The notes under the pieces were generated by a model, which searched no databases, was not told the origin of the DNA, and saw only the letters and a program-made list of their open reading frames with translations. Position numbers and translations under genes: made by a program. A stretch of 64,000 nt of DNA from Streptomyces dangxiongensis (GTDB lineage Bacteria; Actinomycetota; Actinomycetes; Streptomycetales; Streptomycetaceae): contig NZ_CP033073.1 of the NCBI RefSeq assembly GCF_003675325.1, forward strand, positions 744,001 through 808,000, written 5' to 3'. Positions 18,611-27,685 of this stretch are shown in pieces (positions within the stretch are counted from its first letter, which is position 1; every line of letters begins with the position of its first letter).

Positions 18611-19474
18611 TCACTTCAGCAGTCGGGACAGCCGGCGGTCGGCGAGGGGCTTGCCGCCCGTCTGGCAGGTGGGACAGTACTGGAGCGAGGAGTCGCTGAA
18701 GGACACCTCACGGATGGTGTCACCGCACACCGGGCAGGGCTCGCCGGTCCGGCCGTGCACGCGCAGACCGCTCCTCTTCTCCGACTTCAGGCGCCCGGCG
18801 GCCACACCGCGGGAGCGTTCGACCGCCTCGGTGAGCGTGCCGCGCAGGGCCTCGTACAGCCGGTGGGTCTCCGCCGGGGTGAGGGACGCGGCGAGCTTGA
18901 ACGGGGACATCCGCGCGGCGTGCAGGACCTCGTCGCTGTAGGCGTTGCCGACGCCCGCGATCAGCGACTGGTCGCGCAGAGCGCCCTTCAGCCGCCGCCG
19001 TTCGTCCGTCAGCAGCGCCGCGAAGCGGTCCTCGTCGAAGTCGTCGGCGAGCGGGTCCGGGCCGAGGCGGGCGATGCCCTCCACCTCCCGCGGATCGCGG
19101 ACGACGTACACGGCGAGGCGTTTCTGGGTGCCGGCCTCGGTGAGGTCGAAGCCCCCACCCGTCTCCAGCGCCACGCGCAGCGCGAGCGGGCCCTTGCCGG
19201 GCTTCGGCGGGCCGTCCGGCAGCCGGTCCCTCCAGTGCAGCCAGCCGGCGCGGGCCAGATGGGTGACCAGGTGCAGCCCGGCGTCCGTCCCGATGTCCAG
19301 GAACTTGCCGTGCCGGCGCACGGCCGTCACCTCGGCGCCCTCGACGGCGGTGACCGGAGGGTCGTACGTCTTCAGGACGCTGACGGCGACCGGCAGCACC
19401 CGCACCATCCGCAGGCCGACCAGGTGCTCGGTGAGGAAGTCCGTCAGCGCTTCTACCTCGGGCAGTTCCGGCAT
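18611..19474 (-). CDS. Formamidopyrimidine-DNA glycosylase / endonuclease VIII family (Fpg/Nei)
   Basis: A 287-residue base-excision repair enzyme. The N terminus MPELPEVEAL has the catalytic Pro2 and Glu3. The helix-two-turn-helix segment reads DQSLIAGVGNAYSDEVLHAARMSP, and the C-terminal zinc finger has four cysteines (CPVCGDTIREVSFSDSSLQYCPTC). The enzyme removes oxidised bases and nicks the strand; whether it prefers 8-oxoguanine or oxidised pyrimidines is unclear. The ATG at 19474 gives Pro at position 2 after Met removal, which is required for catalysis, so the start is secure despite a longer open frame. Confidence 0.92.
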   Translation of the reverse strand: MPELPEVEALTDFLTEHLVGLRMVRVLPVAVSVLKTYDPPVTAVEGAEVTAVRRHGKFLDIGTDAGLHLVTHLARAGWLHWRDRLPDGPPKPGKGPLALRVALETGGGFDLTEAGTQKRLAVYVVRDPREVEGIARLGPDPLADDFDEDRFAALLTDERRRLKGALRDQSLIAGVGNAYSDEVLHAARMSPFKLAASLTPAETHRLYEALRGTLTEAVERSRGVAAGRLKSEKRSGLRVHGRTGEPCPVCGDTIREVSFSDSSLQYCPTCQTGGKPLADRRLSRLLK

Positions 19475-19529
19475 AGGTCCAGAGTGCCATCCCGTACCGA
19501 CAACGCCCCGCGCTGCGCCGGGCCGGCCG

Positions 19530-21596
19530 CTACGGCATCCGGAACTCGCACCACACCGCCTTGCCGCCGCCACGTGCCTCCACGCCCCACACGTCGGCGA
19601 GCCGGTCCACCAGGAGCAGACCGCGCCCGGAGACGCCCTGCTCCCCCGCCTCGCGGCGGCGCGGCAGGGCGCTGGAGGAGTCCTCGACCTCGATGCGCAG
19701 CCTGCGGTCACTGCCGTCCAGGGCGCGAAGGGTGACGATCGCGGAGCCGTCGGTGTGCATCAGCGCGTTGGTGATCAGCTCGTCGGCGACCAGCTCGATC
19801 TCGTCGGCGCGGTCGCGGGCGCCCCAGGCGCGGACCGCGGCCCGGATCATGTGCCGGGCCTGGCTGAGGCCCTTCGCGTCACCGGGCGCGACGTGCTGCC
19901 GGAGCCGGCCGCAGGCCCGCGCGGCCTCGGGGGCGCGGCGGCGCAGCAGGAGCAGGGCCACGTCGTCGTCGCCGCCCTGCTCCTCGGCCAGCCGGATCAG
20001 CCGGTCGGCGAGGTCGCGCACCTCGTCCGGGCCGTTCCCGATGAGCGTGGCCAGACCGCGCAGACTCTCGTCGAGATCGGTGCCCGGCTGCTCGACGAGC
20101 CCGTCGGTGCACAGCAGCAGGGTGTGCCCGGGGTCCAGTTCGAGGGTGGAGACGGGATACTCCAGCCGCCCGAACTCGGCGGACAGGCCGAGCGGCAGCC
20201 CGCCCTCGACGGGGACCCGGTCACAGGTGCCGTCGTTGCGCCGGACCAGCGGGTCGATGTGTCCGGCGCGGACCATCTGGACGACACCGGTGGCCAGGTC
20301 GGCCTGGGCGTACAGGCAGGTGGCGAAGCGGTCGGTGTCGAGTTCGTGGAGGAAGACGGAGGCGCGGGCCATCACGGTGGCCGGGGTGTGGCCCTCGGCG
20401 GCATAGGCGCGCAGCACGATCCGTAGCTGGCCCATGACGGCCGCGGCGTGCGTGTCGTGGCCCTGGACGTCACCGATGACCGCGCCGACCCGGCCTCCGG
20501 GCAGCGGGATGACGTCGTACCAGTCGCCGCCGATGTCCCGGCCGAGGGCGGCCGAGCGGTAGCGGACGGCGATGTCGGCGCCGCGGACACGGGGGATGGT
20601 GCGGGGCAGCATGGCCTGCTGGAGGCCCTGGGCGAGGTCCTTCTCCTGTTCGTACAGCCTGGCCCGCATAAGGCTCTGCGCGATGCTGCTGCCGAGCGCG
20701 ACGAGGACGGCGCGCTCCTCGGCGGAGAAGCCCCGCCGGTCGTCGTAGAGCAGTCCCATCGCGCCGATCGGCCGCGCCTGGGCGATCAGGGGCAGGTAGG
20801 CGGCCGAGGTGATGTGCAGGTCGTGCAGGTGTGGCCAGAGGATCGGGTAGCCCTCGGCGAACTCCTCCGGCGACTCGATGAACCGGGGGCTGAGCGTGCG
20901 GACGACCTCGCTCATCGGATACGGCTCGTCGATCCGGGTGACACGGGTGCCGGGGACGAAGCTGCCCACGGGGCCCTCGGCGACCAGCCGGATGCGGCCT
21001 GCCTCGACGAGGCCCATCACCAGGCTGGCCGCGCCGAGGTGACGGACGCCGTGGGTGTCCTTGAGGACATCGATGACGTCCTGGATGGTGCGGGCATGGG
21101 CGAGGGCGGCGGAGATGACCTGGACGACGCCGGTCTGCTGCCGGAAGGCCTCGGTCTGGGCGGCCCGGTGGCTGCGTGCCTCGCTGTCGGCGAGTTCCTC
21201 GGTGGCGTCCCGGACGATGCCGACGACCCGGCGGGGACGGCCCGAGTCGTCACGCCGGATGTAGCCCTGGGTGTGCGTCCAGCGCGAGGTGCCGTCGCGG
21301 CAGCGGATGCGGAAGTAGGCGCCGTAGTTCTCGCTGCCGTCCTTGATGGCCCGGGAGACCACCGCGTCGAGCCGTGCGGCCTCCGGCGGCGGCACCCGGA
21401 CGGCCAGGGTCTCCGGGCGGCCGTCGTACTCCTCGGGCAGCAGGTCGAACACCTCGAAGGCCTGGGCGTCCATGTGGAACAGGCCGGCGTCCAGGTCCCA
21501 GTCGAAGCTGCCCATGCGGTTGAGCGCCAGGATCGGGTCCGGATGGGCGGGCCAGTCCTGCGGCAGTGACAGGGCGCTCGCTCCCCGATCAGCCAT
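19530..21596 (-). CDS. PAS-GAF-PP2C (SpoIIE) phosphatase with C-terminal HATPase domain
   Basis: A 688-residue cytoplasmic signalling protein. The order is PAS (about 20-130, LNRMGSFDWDLDAGLF), GAF (about 150-300), a SpoIIE-type PP2C phosphatase (about 330-540, with GRDIGGDWYDVIPLPGG and VIGDVQGHD metal-binding residues and LLLCTDGLVEQ), and an anti-sigma-type ATPase (about 560-685, VADELITNALMHTDG and GRGLLLVDRLADVWGVE). It probably dephosphorylates an anti-anti-sigma protein and may also act as a sigma-regulating kinase. This multidomain form is common in Streptomyces. No partner gene is adjacent. Confidence 0.92.
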   Translation of the reverse strand: MADRGASALSLPQDWPAHPDPILALNRMGSFDWDLDAGLFHMDAQAFEVFDLLPEEYDGRPETLAVRVPPPEAARLDAVVSRAIKDGSENYGAYFRIRCRDGTSRWTHTQGYIRRDDSGRPRRVVGIVRDATEELADSEARSHRAAQTEAFRQQTGVVQVISAALAHARTIQDVIDVLKDTHGVRHLGAASLVMGLVEAGRIRLVAEGPVGSFVPGTRVTRIDEPYPMSEVVRTLSPRFIESPEEFAEGYPILWPHLHDLHITSAAYLPLIAQARPIGAMGLLYDDRRGFSAEERAVLVALGSSIAQSLMRARLYEQEKDLAQGLQQAMLPRTIPRVRGADIAVRYRSAALGRDIGGDWYDVIPLPGGRVGAVIGDVQGHDTHAAAVMGQLRIVLRAYAAEGHTPATVMARASVFLHELDTDRFATCLYAQADLATGVVQMVRAGHIDPLVRRNDGTCDRVPVEGGLPLGLSAEFGRLEYPVSTLELDPGHTLLLCTDGLVEQPGTDLDESLRGLATLIGNGPDEVRDLADRLIRLAEEQGGDDDVALLLLRRRAPEAARACGRLRQHVAPGDAKGLSQARHMIRAAVRAWGARDRADEIELVADELITNALMHTDGSAIVTLRALDGSDRRLRIEVEDSSSALPRRREAGEQGVSGRGLLLVDRLADVWGVEARGGGKAVWCEFRMP

Positions 21597-21853
21597 GGGC
21601 CCACCTTGCCAGCATTTGCCCGATTCTTCGACTGCGGCCCAGGCCCGGGTGCGGCCGCCGGGCACCCCGGCCGCACCGCTGCCGACGCCGCGCCCCGCGC
21701 CGGGGCCGTGCCGGCCGGGGGACGCGTACGGTCCACCGCCCGGGCTCAGGCGCCGTCGCCGGGCCGGGCGGGCGGGGGGCGGAGTTTCCGGGGCCGGTGC
21801 GGTCGGAGACGGCATCGGCGGGGCCGGTGCGGTGGGGGCTGCGGTTCCCGGGG

Positions 21854-22834
21854 TCAGGGGCCCCCGGGGGCCGGGGCCCCTGGGTCGTCGCGGTCGGGGT
21901 CGGGTCCGGTCGGACTGACGGGGACCGGTGGGGGCGGGGCCACGATCCGGTCCCGGCCGACGTCCTGGCCGGTCCGGCGTTCGATCCAGACGCGGGCATC
22001 GACGTCGACGATCGTGATGCTGGTGACGGCCCGGCGCGCCGGGGTCACCGCGATCACCTGGCTGGGCCGGTAGCCGGGCCAGGCGGCACCACGGGCGTCC
22101 ACGCCGTCGTGGGCCGCCGAGGGCGCCTTCAGCGGGTTGCCGCAGGCGCAGCGCACCCGGGGCACACCGCGGTCGTCGACCAGGACGGCGGTGCCCGCCT
22201 GGAGCACGGCCTGGTATCCCACCGCCCGCCGGTCGCGGTAGCCGTGACTGGTGACCCGCGTGTCCCGGCGCAGCGCGACCGGGGTAAGGCCGCGCAGATA
22301 GCCGGGGAGGGTGGAGACGGGGACGCCCACCGCGTGGGCGAAGGCGCCCGCCTTGCCGCGGTCCGCCGTGAGGGAGCCGATCTGCCGTTCGACGGCGCAG
22401 CCGGCGACGTGCGGGGTGCCCCGGTACAGGCCGGGGGTCGCCCCGGAGAGGGTGTGCGCCGAGGGCAGCGGGGCCAGGGCTCGCCCACCGGTCGGCACGG
22501 CGGACGGGGCCGGTGTGAACGGGGGCGGTGCGGACGAGTCCGGTGCGAACGTGGGCGGCATGGTGGCGCCGGCCCGGTCGGGCGCCGGGCCGGTGGTGAC
22601 AGTGCCGGCGGCGGCCGGGGAGTCGGTGTGGGGGGCTGGACCGGATGCGGTGGTCTTCGGCTCGGACCCGGCCCCGGACTCGGTGAAGGGCTCGGGGCCG
22701 CGCTCGGTGGCGGCCTGGAGGAACACCGCCTCGCCCACCCGGTCCTCCTTGACGCCGGTGCCCGCGCAGCCCGCGGCGAGGAGCGCGACCGGGAGCACGC
22801 AGGCCGTGACGATGGATCGGGGAGGTATCCGCAC
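21854..22834 (-). CDS. DUF6777-type lipoprotein
   Basis: A 326-residue lipoprotein with lipobox LLAAGC. A Pro/Thr-rich linker (about 45-115) leads into a domain beginning LYRGTPHVAGCAVERQIG and containing GYLRGLTPVALRRDTRVTSHGY and VPRVRCACGNPLKAP, which I associate with DUF6777 proteins of Streptomyces. Conserved cysteines in AGCAVE and RCACGN may pair. The C terminus is again Pro-rich. Function unknown. It is divergent from the lipase maturation factor gene across a 125-base gap that should hold both promoters. Confidence 0.75.
   Translation of the reverse strand: MRIPPRSIVTACVLPVALLAAGCAGTGVKEDRVGEAVFLQAATERGPEPFTESGAGSEPKTTASGPAPHTDSPAAAGTVTTGPAPDRAGATMPPTFAPDSSAPPPFTPAPSAVPTGGRALAPLPSAHTLSGATPGLYRGTPHVAGCAVERQIGSLTADRGKAGAFAHAVGVPVSTLPGYLRGLTPVALRRDTRVTSHGYRDRRAVGYQAVLQAGTAVLVDDRGVPRVRCACGNPLKAPSAAHDGVDARGAAWPGYRPSQVIAVTPARRAVTSITIVDVDARVWIERRTGQDVGRDRIVAPPPPVPVSPTGPDPDRDDPGAPAPGGP
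21855..21882 (-). terminator. GC-rich hairpin overlapping the DUF6777 stop
   Basis: CAGGGGCCCC and GGGGCCCCTG form a perfect 10-bp stem at the end of the gene. The 257 bases from here to the SpoIIE-type gene start hold no other feature I can support. Confidence 0.4.
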
Positions 22835-22959
22835 CGCACACTCCGCATCACTCCGGGTAATTCCTCCCTATTGTTGGCATCGCCCGCGTTCGGCTGGCAA
22901 CTCGGGGAACGTCGCCGTGAGAGCGGCACCGGTGTCGCCGCACGGAGGGCGCGCACAGC

Positions 22960-24381
22960 GTGGACTGGTTCACCGCACCCGGCTACTGGCTGAGCCAACT
23001 GGTCTTCCAGCGGGCTCTGGCCGCCGTGTATCTGGTCGCGTTCCTGTCGGCGGCCCTCCAGTTCCGCGCCCTGCTGGGCGAGCGCGGCATGCTGCCGATC
23101 CCCCGTTTCACGGCCCGGGTCCGGTTCCGGCGCGCCCCGAGTCTGTTCAAGCTGCACTACTCCGACCGGTTCTTCGCGGCCTGCGCGTGGACGGGGTGCG
23201 CGGTGTCGGTGGCCCTGCTCGCCGGCGCGGACTCCGCGCTGCCGCTGTGGGCGGGGATCCTGCTGTGGCTAGTGCCGTGGGCGCTGTATCTCTCGATCGT
23301 CAACGTGGGCCAGACGTGGTACGCGTTCGGCTGGGAGTCGCTGCTGCTGGAGACGGGTTTCCTGGCCGCGTTCCTCGGCAACGACGAGGTGGCGCCGCCC
23401 GTCGTCGTGCTGTTCCTGCTGCGCTGGATCCTGTTCCGCGTGGAGTTCGGCGCCGGGCTGATCAAGCTGCGCGGCGACGCCTGCTGGCGGAAGCTGACCT
23501 GCCTGTACTACCACCACGAGACGCAGCCGATGCCGGGCCCGCTGAGCTGGTTCTTCCACCATCTGCCGGGGCCCCTGCACCGGGCGGAGGCGGCCGCCAA
23601 CCACGTCACCCAACTGGTCGTACCGTTCCTGCTCTTCACCCCGCAGCCGGTGGCCTCGGCCGCGGCGGCCCTGATGATCGTCACCCAGCTGTGGCTGGTC
23701 CTGTCCGGCAACTTCTCCTGGCTGAACTGGATCACCATCGTGCTGGCCCTGTCCGCGCTGCGGCTTCCGGTATCCGCGCCGTCGGTGCGTCCGGCACCGC
23801 TGTGGTACGAGGTGCTGGTGCTCGCGGTCGCCGCGCTGCTGCTGTTCCTGAGCTACCGCCCGGTGGTGAACATGATCTCCCGCCGCCAGGTCATGAACCG
23901 CTCGTTCGACCCGCTGCACCTGGTGAACACGTACGGGGCGTTCGGCAGCGTCAGCCGGGTCCGCTACGAGGTGGTGGTCGAGGGCACGCTCGACGGCAGC
24001 CCGCGCGAGGACTCGGACTGGCGGGAGTACGCGTTCCGCGGCAAGCCCGGCGATCCCCGGCACTGGCCGCGCCAGTTCGCCCCCTACCATCTGCGCCTGG
24101 ATTGGCTGATGTGGTTCGCGGCGCTGTCGCCCGGCTACGCCGGGGAGTGGTTCGGCGGCCTGGTGGAACGCCTGCTGGAGAACGACCGTGACACGCTCAG
24201 GCTGCTCCGCCGCTCCCCCTTCCCGCCGGACACCCCGCCCCGCTACGTCCGGGCCCGGCTGTTCCGGTACCGCTACACGAGCCCGCGGGAGTGGCGGGAG
24301 ACGGGAGCGTGCTGGGAGCGGACGTACGTGCGGGAGTATCTGCCGCCCACGCGGCTGGCCGGGGCGGTTCAGAGGCCGTAG
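22960..24381 (+). CDS. Lipase maturation factor family membrane protein
   Basis: A 473-residue protein with about seven or eight membrane segments in its first 300 residues and a soluble C-terminal domain. LMF-family blocks are visible: GWESLLLETGFLAAFLG, RWILFRVEFGAGLIKLRGDACWRKLTCLYYHHETQPMPGPLSW and, near the end, LVNTYGAFGSVSRVRYEVVVEGT and WREYAFRGKPGDP. Vertebrate LMF1 helps lipases fold in the ER; bacterial members are uncharacterised. The start is GTG. The 3' end overlaps the convergent amidohydrolase remnant by 13 bases. Confidence 0.85.
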   Translation: MDWFTAPGYWLSQLVFQRALAAVYLVAFLSAALQFRALLGERGMLPIPRFTARVRFRRAPSLFKLHYSDRFFAACAWTGCAVSVALLAGADSALPLWAGILLWLVPWALYLSIVNVGQTWYAFGWESLLLETGFLAAFLGNDEVAPPVVVLFLLRWILFRVEFGAGLIKLRGDACWRKLTCLYYHHETQPMPGPLSWFFHHLPGPLHRAEAAANHVTQLVVPFLLFTPQPVASAAAALMIVTQLWLVLSGNFSWLNWITIVLALSALRLPVSAPSVRPAPLWYEVLVLAVAALLLFLSYRPVVNMISRRQVMNRSFDPLHLVNTYGAFGSVSRVRYEVVVEGTLDGSPREDSDWREYAFRGKPGDPRHWPRQFAPYHLRLDWLMWFAALSPGYAGEWFGGLVERLLENDRDTLRLLRRSPFPPDTPPRYVRARLFRYRYTSPREWRETGACWERTYVREYLPPTRLAGAVQRP

Positions 24382-25005
24382 ACGCGCCACGCGGTGCCCT
24401 CGAAGAGCGCCGTGCGCTCCGCCTCCCCCAGCTCCGCGGTCAACTCCTGGGCGAGGTGGTGCACTTCGCCGTACGACATCACCGGCGTGCGCACCGGCCA
24501 GTCCGAGCCGGACATCAGCCGGCCGGGACCGAAGGCGTCCAGGGCCGTGTCGGTGTACGGGCGCAACGCGGCCGGGGTCCGGGCGGCCGGGCCGGCCACG
24601 GTGACCAGGCCGGAGAGTTTGGCCACCGTGTCGGGCAGGGCGGCGGGGGCACGCAGGTCCACCGCCCACCTCTCATGGTCCCCGGAGGCGATGGGCGGCT
24701 CGCCCAGGTGGTCGAGGACGAAGGAGCCGGGGAAGGGCCGCTGCCGCCCGGGCGCAGGCCGGGAGCCGGTGGGGCAGGACCACGAGGTCGTACACGAGGC
24801 CGGCGCCGGCCACGGCGGCCAGGCCGCGCCGGACGTCGGGGCGCAGCAGCCACCGGGGGTCGGGCTCGTTCTGGAAGTGGGTGAAGATCCGGGTGCCGTC
24901 GATGCCCTCCCACCAGAAGGTGTGATGGGGGAAGCTGTTCGTCCGCGACCAGGAGATCTTCCGCGTCAGCAGCCACCGGGAGCCGGCCGCCCTGATGATC
25001 CGCGG
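24369..25005 (-). pseudogene. Fused remnant: GH38 alpha-mannosidase piece joined to a frameshifted amidohydrolase
   Basis: Reading leftwards, about 24874-25005 encodes a short stretch with KISWSRTNSFPHHTFWWEG and IDGTRIFTHF, a signature of GH38 alpha-mannosidases (catalytic-domain middle). It runs directly into PRWLLRPDVRRGLAAVAGAGLVYDLVVLPHRLPA, which is Amidohydro_2 sequence. After a frameshift near 24740 the amidohydrolase resumes (SFVLDHLGEPPIASG) and ends normally with GRLMSGSDWPV and GTAWRVYGL. A deletion probably fused two genes and an indel then broke the frame. The N-terminal halves of both proteins are missing, so neither activity is expected. Confidence 0.7.
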
Positions 25006-25205
25006 CGGGGCCGGGGCCGCGCGGACTACCGGGGGGCGTGACGGCGCGGGGGCCGACGAGGTGTACAGCTCCCCTACGGCGCGCACCTCGAACCGTGCCG
25101 CCCGTTCGTGCCGGTCGGTCGCCCCGGGCTCTCGACGTACGGCACCCCGAGCGGGCAGAGTTCTCCCTGCCCGTCTTCCGTACCGATCAGTAACGAGGAG
25201 CGCCC

Positions 25206-26558
25206 GTGAGCAGTTGGGCCGGCCGGACCGCTGTCGAGATCGCCGCCGCAGTCCGCGAGAAGCGGGTCACGCCCCGCGAGGTGGTGGCCGACCACCTCGC
25301 CCGGATCGACCGGCTCGACGGGCGGGTCGGAGCGTTCCGGAAGGTCCGGGCGGAGGCGGCGCTCGCCGAGGCCGACGAGGTGGCCTCCCGCGGCGGCCTG
25401 GACGAACTGCCGCTGGCGGGCGTGCCGTTGGCGGTCAAGGACAACCTGTCGGTGCGCGGCGAGTCGCACCGCGACGGCTCCGCCGCCACCCCGGACACCC
25501 CGGCCACCGAGGACCACGTCACGGTGGCCCGGCTGCGGGCGGCCGGCGCGGTGGTGGTGGGCCTGACGAACGTGCCCGAGCTGTGCGTGTTCGGCACCAC
25601 CGAGGGCCCGTTCGGCACCGCCCGCAATCCGTGGGACCTCTCCCGTACGGCGGGCGGCTCCTCCGGCGGCAGCGCGGCGGCGGTCGCCGCGGGGCTGGTG
25701 CCGCTGGCGCTCGGCAACGACGGGATGGGCTCGCTGCGCATCCCGGCGGCGAACTGCGGACTGGTCACCCTGAAGCCGGGGCACGGCGTGGTCCCGGCGG
25801 GGATCGGCAACGGCGACTGGTTCGGCATGTCGGAGAACGGCCCGCTGGCCACGACGGTCGGGGATCTACGGCTGATGCTGGCGGTCCTCGCGGACGCGGG
25901 GTTCGAGCGCCGGGAGGAGCGGACGCCCCGGCGGATCGCCGCCGCCGTGCGCAGTCCGCTCCCCGGGGTGAGTGTGAGCCGGCCGTACACGACCGCCGTC
26001 CGGGAGGCCGCCGGTGTGCTGGCGCGGGCCGGGCACCAGGTGCGGCGCGCCGAACCGCCGTACCCGCTGTCCCTGGGGGTGACCTCGCTCCAGCACTGGA
26101 CCGCCGGGACGGCGGTGGACGCCGAGGGCCTGGACCGGGGGCGGCTGGCCCGCCGGACCCGGGTGCACGCGACCGTGGGCCGCCGCTTCGTCGGCACGGT
26201 CCGCACCGGCGACGCCCGGGAGCGGCTGCGCGCCCGGCTGACCCCCTTCTTCACCGCGTACGACGTGCTGCTCACCCCGGCGCTGGCCCGCCGCTCGCCG
26301 CAGGCCGGCCCGTGGCACGAACGCGGCTGGCTGCGCAACCTCCTCGCCAACACCGCCTGTTCGCCGTTCACGCCGCCGTGGAACCTGACCGGCTGGCCCG
26401 CGATGTCCGTGCCGTTCGGCACCCTGCCCTCCGGTGCCCCGTGTGCCGTCCAGCTCGTGGGCCGCCCGGGCACGGAGGGCGTCCTGCTGGAGCTGGCGCA
26501 GGAACTGGAGGAGCTGAGCCCGTGGCAGCGGACGGCCCCCGTGCCGGACCGCTCGTAG
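25206..26558 (+). CDS. Amidase-signature family amidase
   Basis: A 450-residue enzyme of the amidase signature family. The Ser-cisSer-Lys triad can be placed: Lys78 in GVPLAVKDN, the cis-Ser in AGGSSGGSAAA (Ser152), and the nucleophile in NDGMGSLRIPA (Ser176). The last block normally reads D-x-GGS, so the Met-Gly-Ser variant is slightly unusual. It should hydrolyse an amide or transfer ammonia; the substrate is unknown, and no gatB or gatC genes are nearby, so it is not a GatA. The GTG start follows CGAGGAG. Confidence 0.88.
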   Translation: MSSWAGRTAVEIAAAVREKRVTPREVVADHLARIDRLDGRVGAFRKVRAEAALAEADEVASRGGLDELPLAGVPLAVKDNLSVRGESHRDGSAATPDTPATEDHVTVARLRAAGAVVVGLTNVPELCVFGTTEGPFGTARNPWDLSRTAGGSSGGSAAAVAAGLVPLALGNDGMGSLRIPAANCGLVTLKPGHGVVPAGIGNGDWFGMSENGPLATTVGDLRLMLAVLADAGFERREERTPRRIAAAVRSPLPGVSVSRPYTTAVREAAGVLARAGHQVRRAEPPYPLSLGVTSLQHWTAGTAVDAEGLDRGRLARRTRVHATVGRRFVGTVRTGDARERLRARLTPFFTAYDVLLTPALARRSPQAGPWHERGWLRNLLANTACSPFTPPWNLTGWPAMSVPFGTLPSGAPCAVQLVGRPGTEGVLLELAQELEELSPWQRTAPVPDRS

Positions 26559-26607
26559 CGGAGGGCGGCACGCGCCGCGGCGGCGGCCACGGGGTCGGTC
26601 GCGGGCG

Positions 26608-26879
26608 TCAAGGGTCGGTGAGGGGGTGGTGGTGGCGGGCGCAGGGCACGGCGGGTGACCAGGGGACCCGGGAGAGGGCCTCGCGCCGGCCCGGCCGCCC
26701 GAAGGCCCCGTCCTGGAGCACCTCGGCCACGGGTTCGACCGAGAAGGCCTCGTGCTCACGGGGTACCCACGCCGCCATGTGGGGCTCATGTCGGCCGGCA
26801 GGTCGTGCAGTTGTGTCTCGGACGGGTCGTCCCAGCTCGTCCCGTCCGCCTCGATCGCCCGAAGTACCGGTGCCGCCAT
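26608..26879 (-). pseudogene. Small unidentified gene with a 1-base frameshift
   Basis: A start with GGAG eight bases upstream (ATG at 26879) opens a frame reading MAAPVLRAIEADGTSWDD and SETQLHDLPADMSP. The sequence then continues sensibly only in the next frame (HMAAWVPREHEAFSVEPVAEVL) to a TGA at 26608. One missing C in the CCCCAC run near 26780 would explain the break. The joined product would be about 90 residues. I do not recognise the family. It lies downstream of the GNAT gene on the same strand. Confidence 0.45.
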
Positions 26880-26956
26880 GCGGGTGACTCCAGTGACCGG
26901 TCACGCTCTCGACGTCGTCGGGTTCCGTTTCCGGGATCCACCCGGCGGACGCGAGG

Positions 26957-27454
26957 TCAGCCCGCGGGTCGGTCCAGCGCCCGGTACATGATGTGCAGGC
27001 CGACGCGGCCGTGCCGGGGGTGTTCGTACGCCTCCGGGACGGTGCCGAGGACGGTGAAGCCGAGGGAGGTCCAGAGCCCGAGGGCGGGGTTCGTCTCGAC
27101 CACGGCGTTGAAGACCATCGCACGGTAGCCGTGGGCCCTGGCCTCGGCCAGGACGTGCTCGGCGAGGGCGCGGCCGATGCCCCGGCCGGTGTGGTCCGGG
27201 TCGACCATGAAGCCGGCGTTGGCCACGCGGGAGGCGGGGCCGCCGTAGTTGGGGGTGAGGTAGGCGGAGCCGACGACGGTGCCGGCCGGGTCCTCGGCGA
27301 CGTAGACCCGCTTGGCCGGGTTCATCCACAGGGCGCGGGCGGCTTCCTCGGTGGTGTCCGGGTCCCAGGTGTAGGTCTCGGCGCCGGCGACGATCCGGTG
27401 CCAGAAAGGCCAGATACTCGGCCAGTCCGCGGCCACGGCTTCTCTGATCGGCAT
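26957..27454 (-). CDS. GNAT-family N-acetyltransferase (phosphinothricin acetyltransferase-like)
   Basis: A 165-residue single-domain GNAT enzyme. It opens with MPIREAVAADWPSIWPFWHRIV, a usual start for the Pat/YncA-type subgroup. The acetyl-CoA loop is GFMVDPDHTGRGIGRALAEHVL, and the C-terminal FNAVVETNPALGLWTSLGFTVLGTVPEAY matches this subgroup. It probably acetylates a small amine or amino acid analogue; the substrate is not known. It is the middle of three minus-strand genes, with the 57-residue gene upstream and the broken small gene downstream. Confidence 0.85.
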   Translation of the reverse strand: MPIREAVAADWPSIWPFWHRIVAGAETYTWDPDTTEEAARALWMNPAKRVYVAEDPAGTVVGSAYLTPNYGGPASRVANAGFMVDPDHTGRGIGRALAEHVLAEARAHGYRAMVFNAVVETNPALGLWTSLGFTVLGTVPEAYEHPRHGRVGLHIMYRALDRPAG

Positions 27455-27511
27455 GGGCGTGAGTCTGTCACGCCCATGCGTGCGGCGATCGCGACGGGTC
27501 CGGCCCGAGGG

Positions 27512-27685
27512 TCAGTCCACGCTCGGCAGGATGTGGGGCTCGGCGAGGTCGTCCTCGTAACCCGCGAGGCGGATCGGGGCGGACCGGGCCCACACGTCCA
27601 GGCTGCCGAGTTCTCCGGGCCGGCGGCCCGCGCGCTCCGTGCGTTCCTTGGGGCGCTGTTCGCGATTCGTCTTCTCCGGTGTCAC
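27512..27685 (-). CDS. 57-residue conserved-looking small protein
   Basis: A GTG at 27685 has a textbook ribosome site (AAGGAG, seven bases upstream). The frame encodes VTPEKTNREQRPKERTERAG, then GELGSLDVWARSAPIRLAGY, then an acidic tail EDDLAEPHILPSVD and a stop at 27512. It is soluble, with a basic N-terminal half and an acidic C-terminal third, and no cysteines, signal peptide or membrane segment. I do not recognise it. The gene reads towards the GNAT gene and may be co-transcribed with it. A peptide precursor or a small regulator are both possible; neither is shown. Confidence 0.6.
   Translation of the reverse strand: MTPEKTNREQRPKERTERAGRRPGELGSLDVWARSAPIRLAGYEDDLAEPHILPSVD

Noticed and set aside
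24673..25086. A complete 137-residue gene
   Set aside because: It is the joined remnant of two enzyme families and runs out of frame before the amidohydrolase end; treated as a pseudogene.
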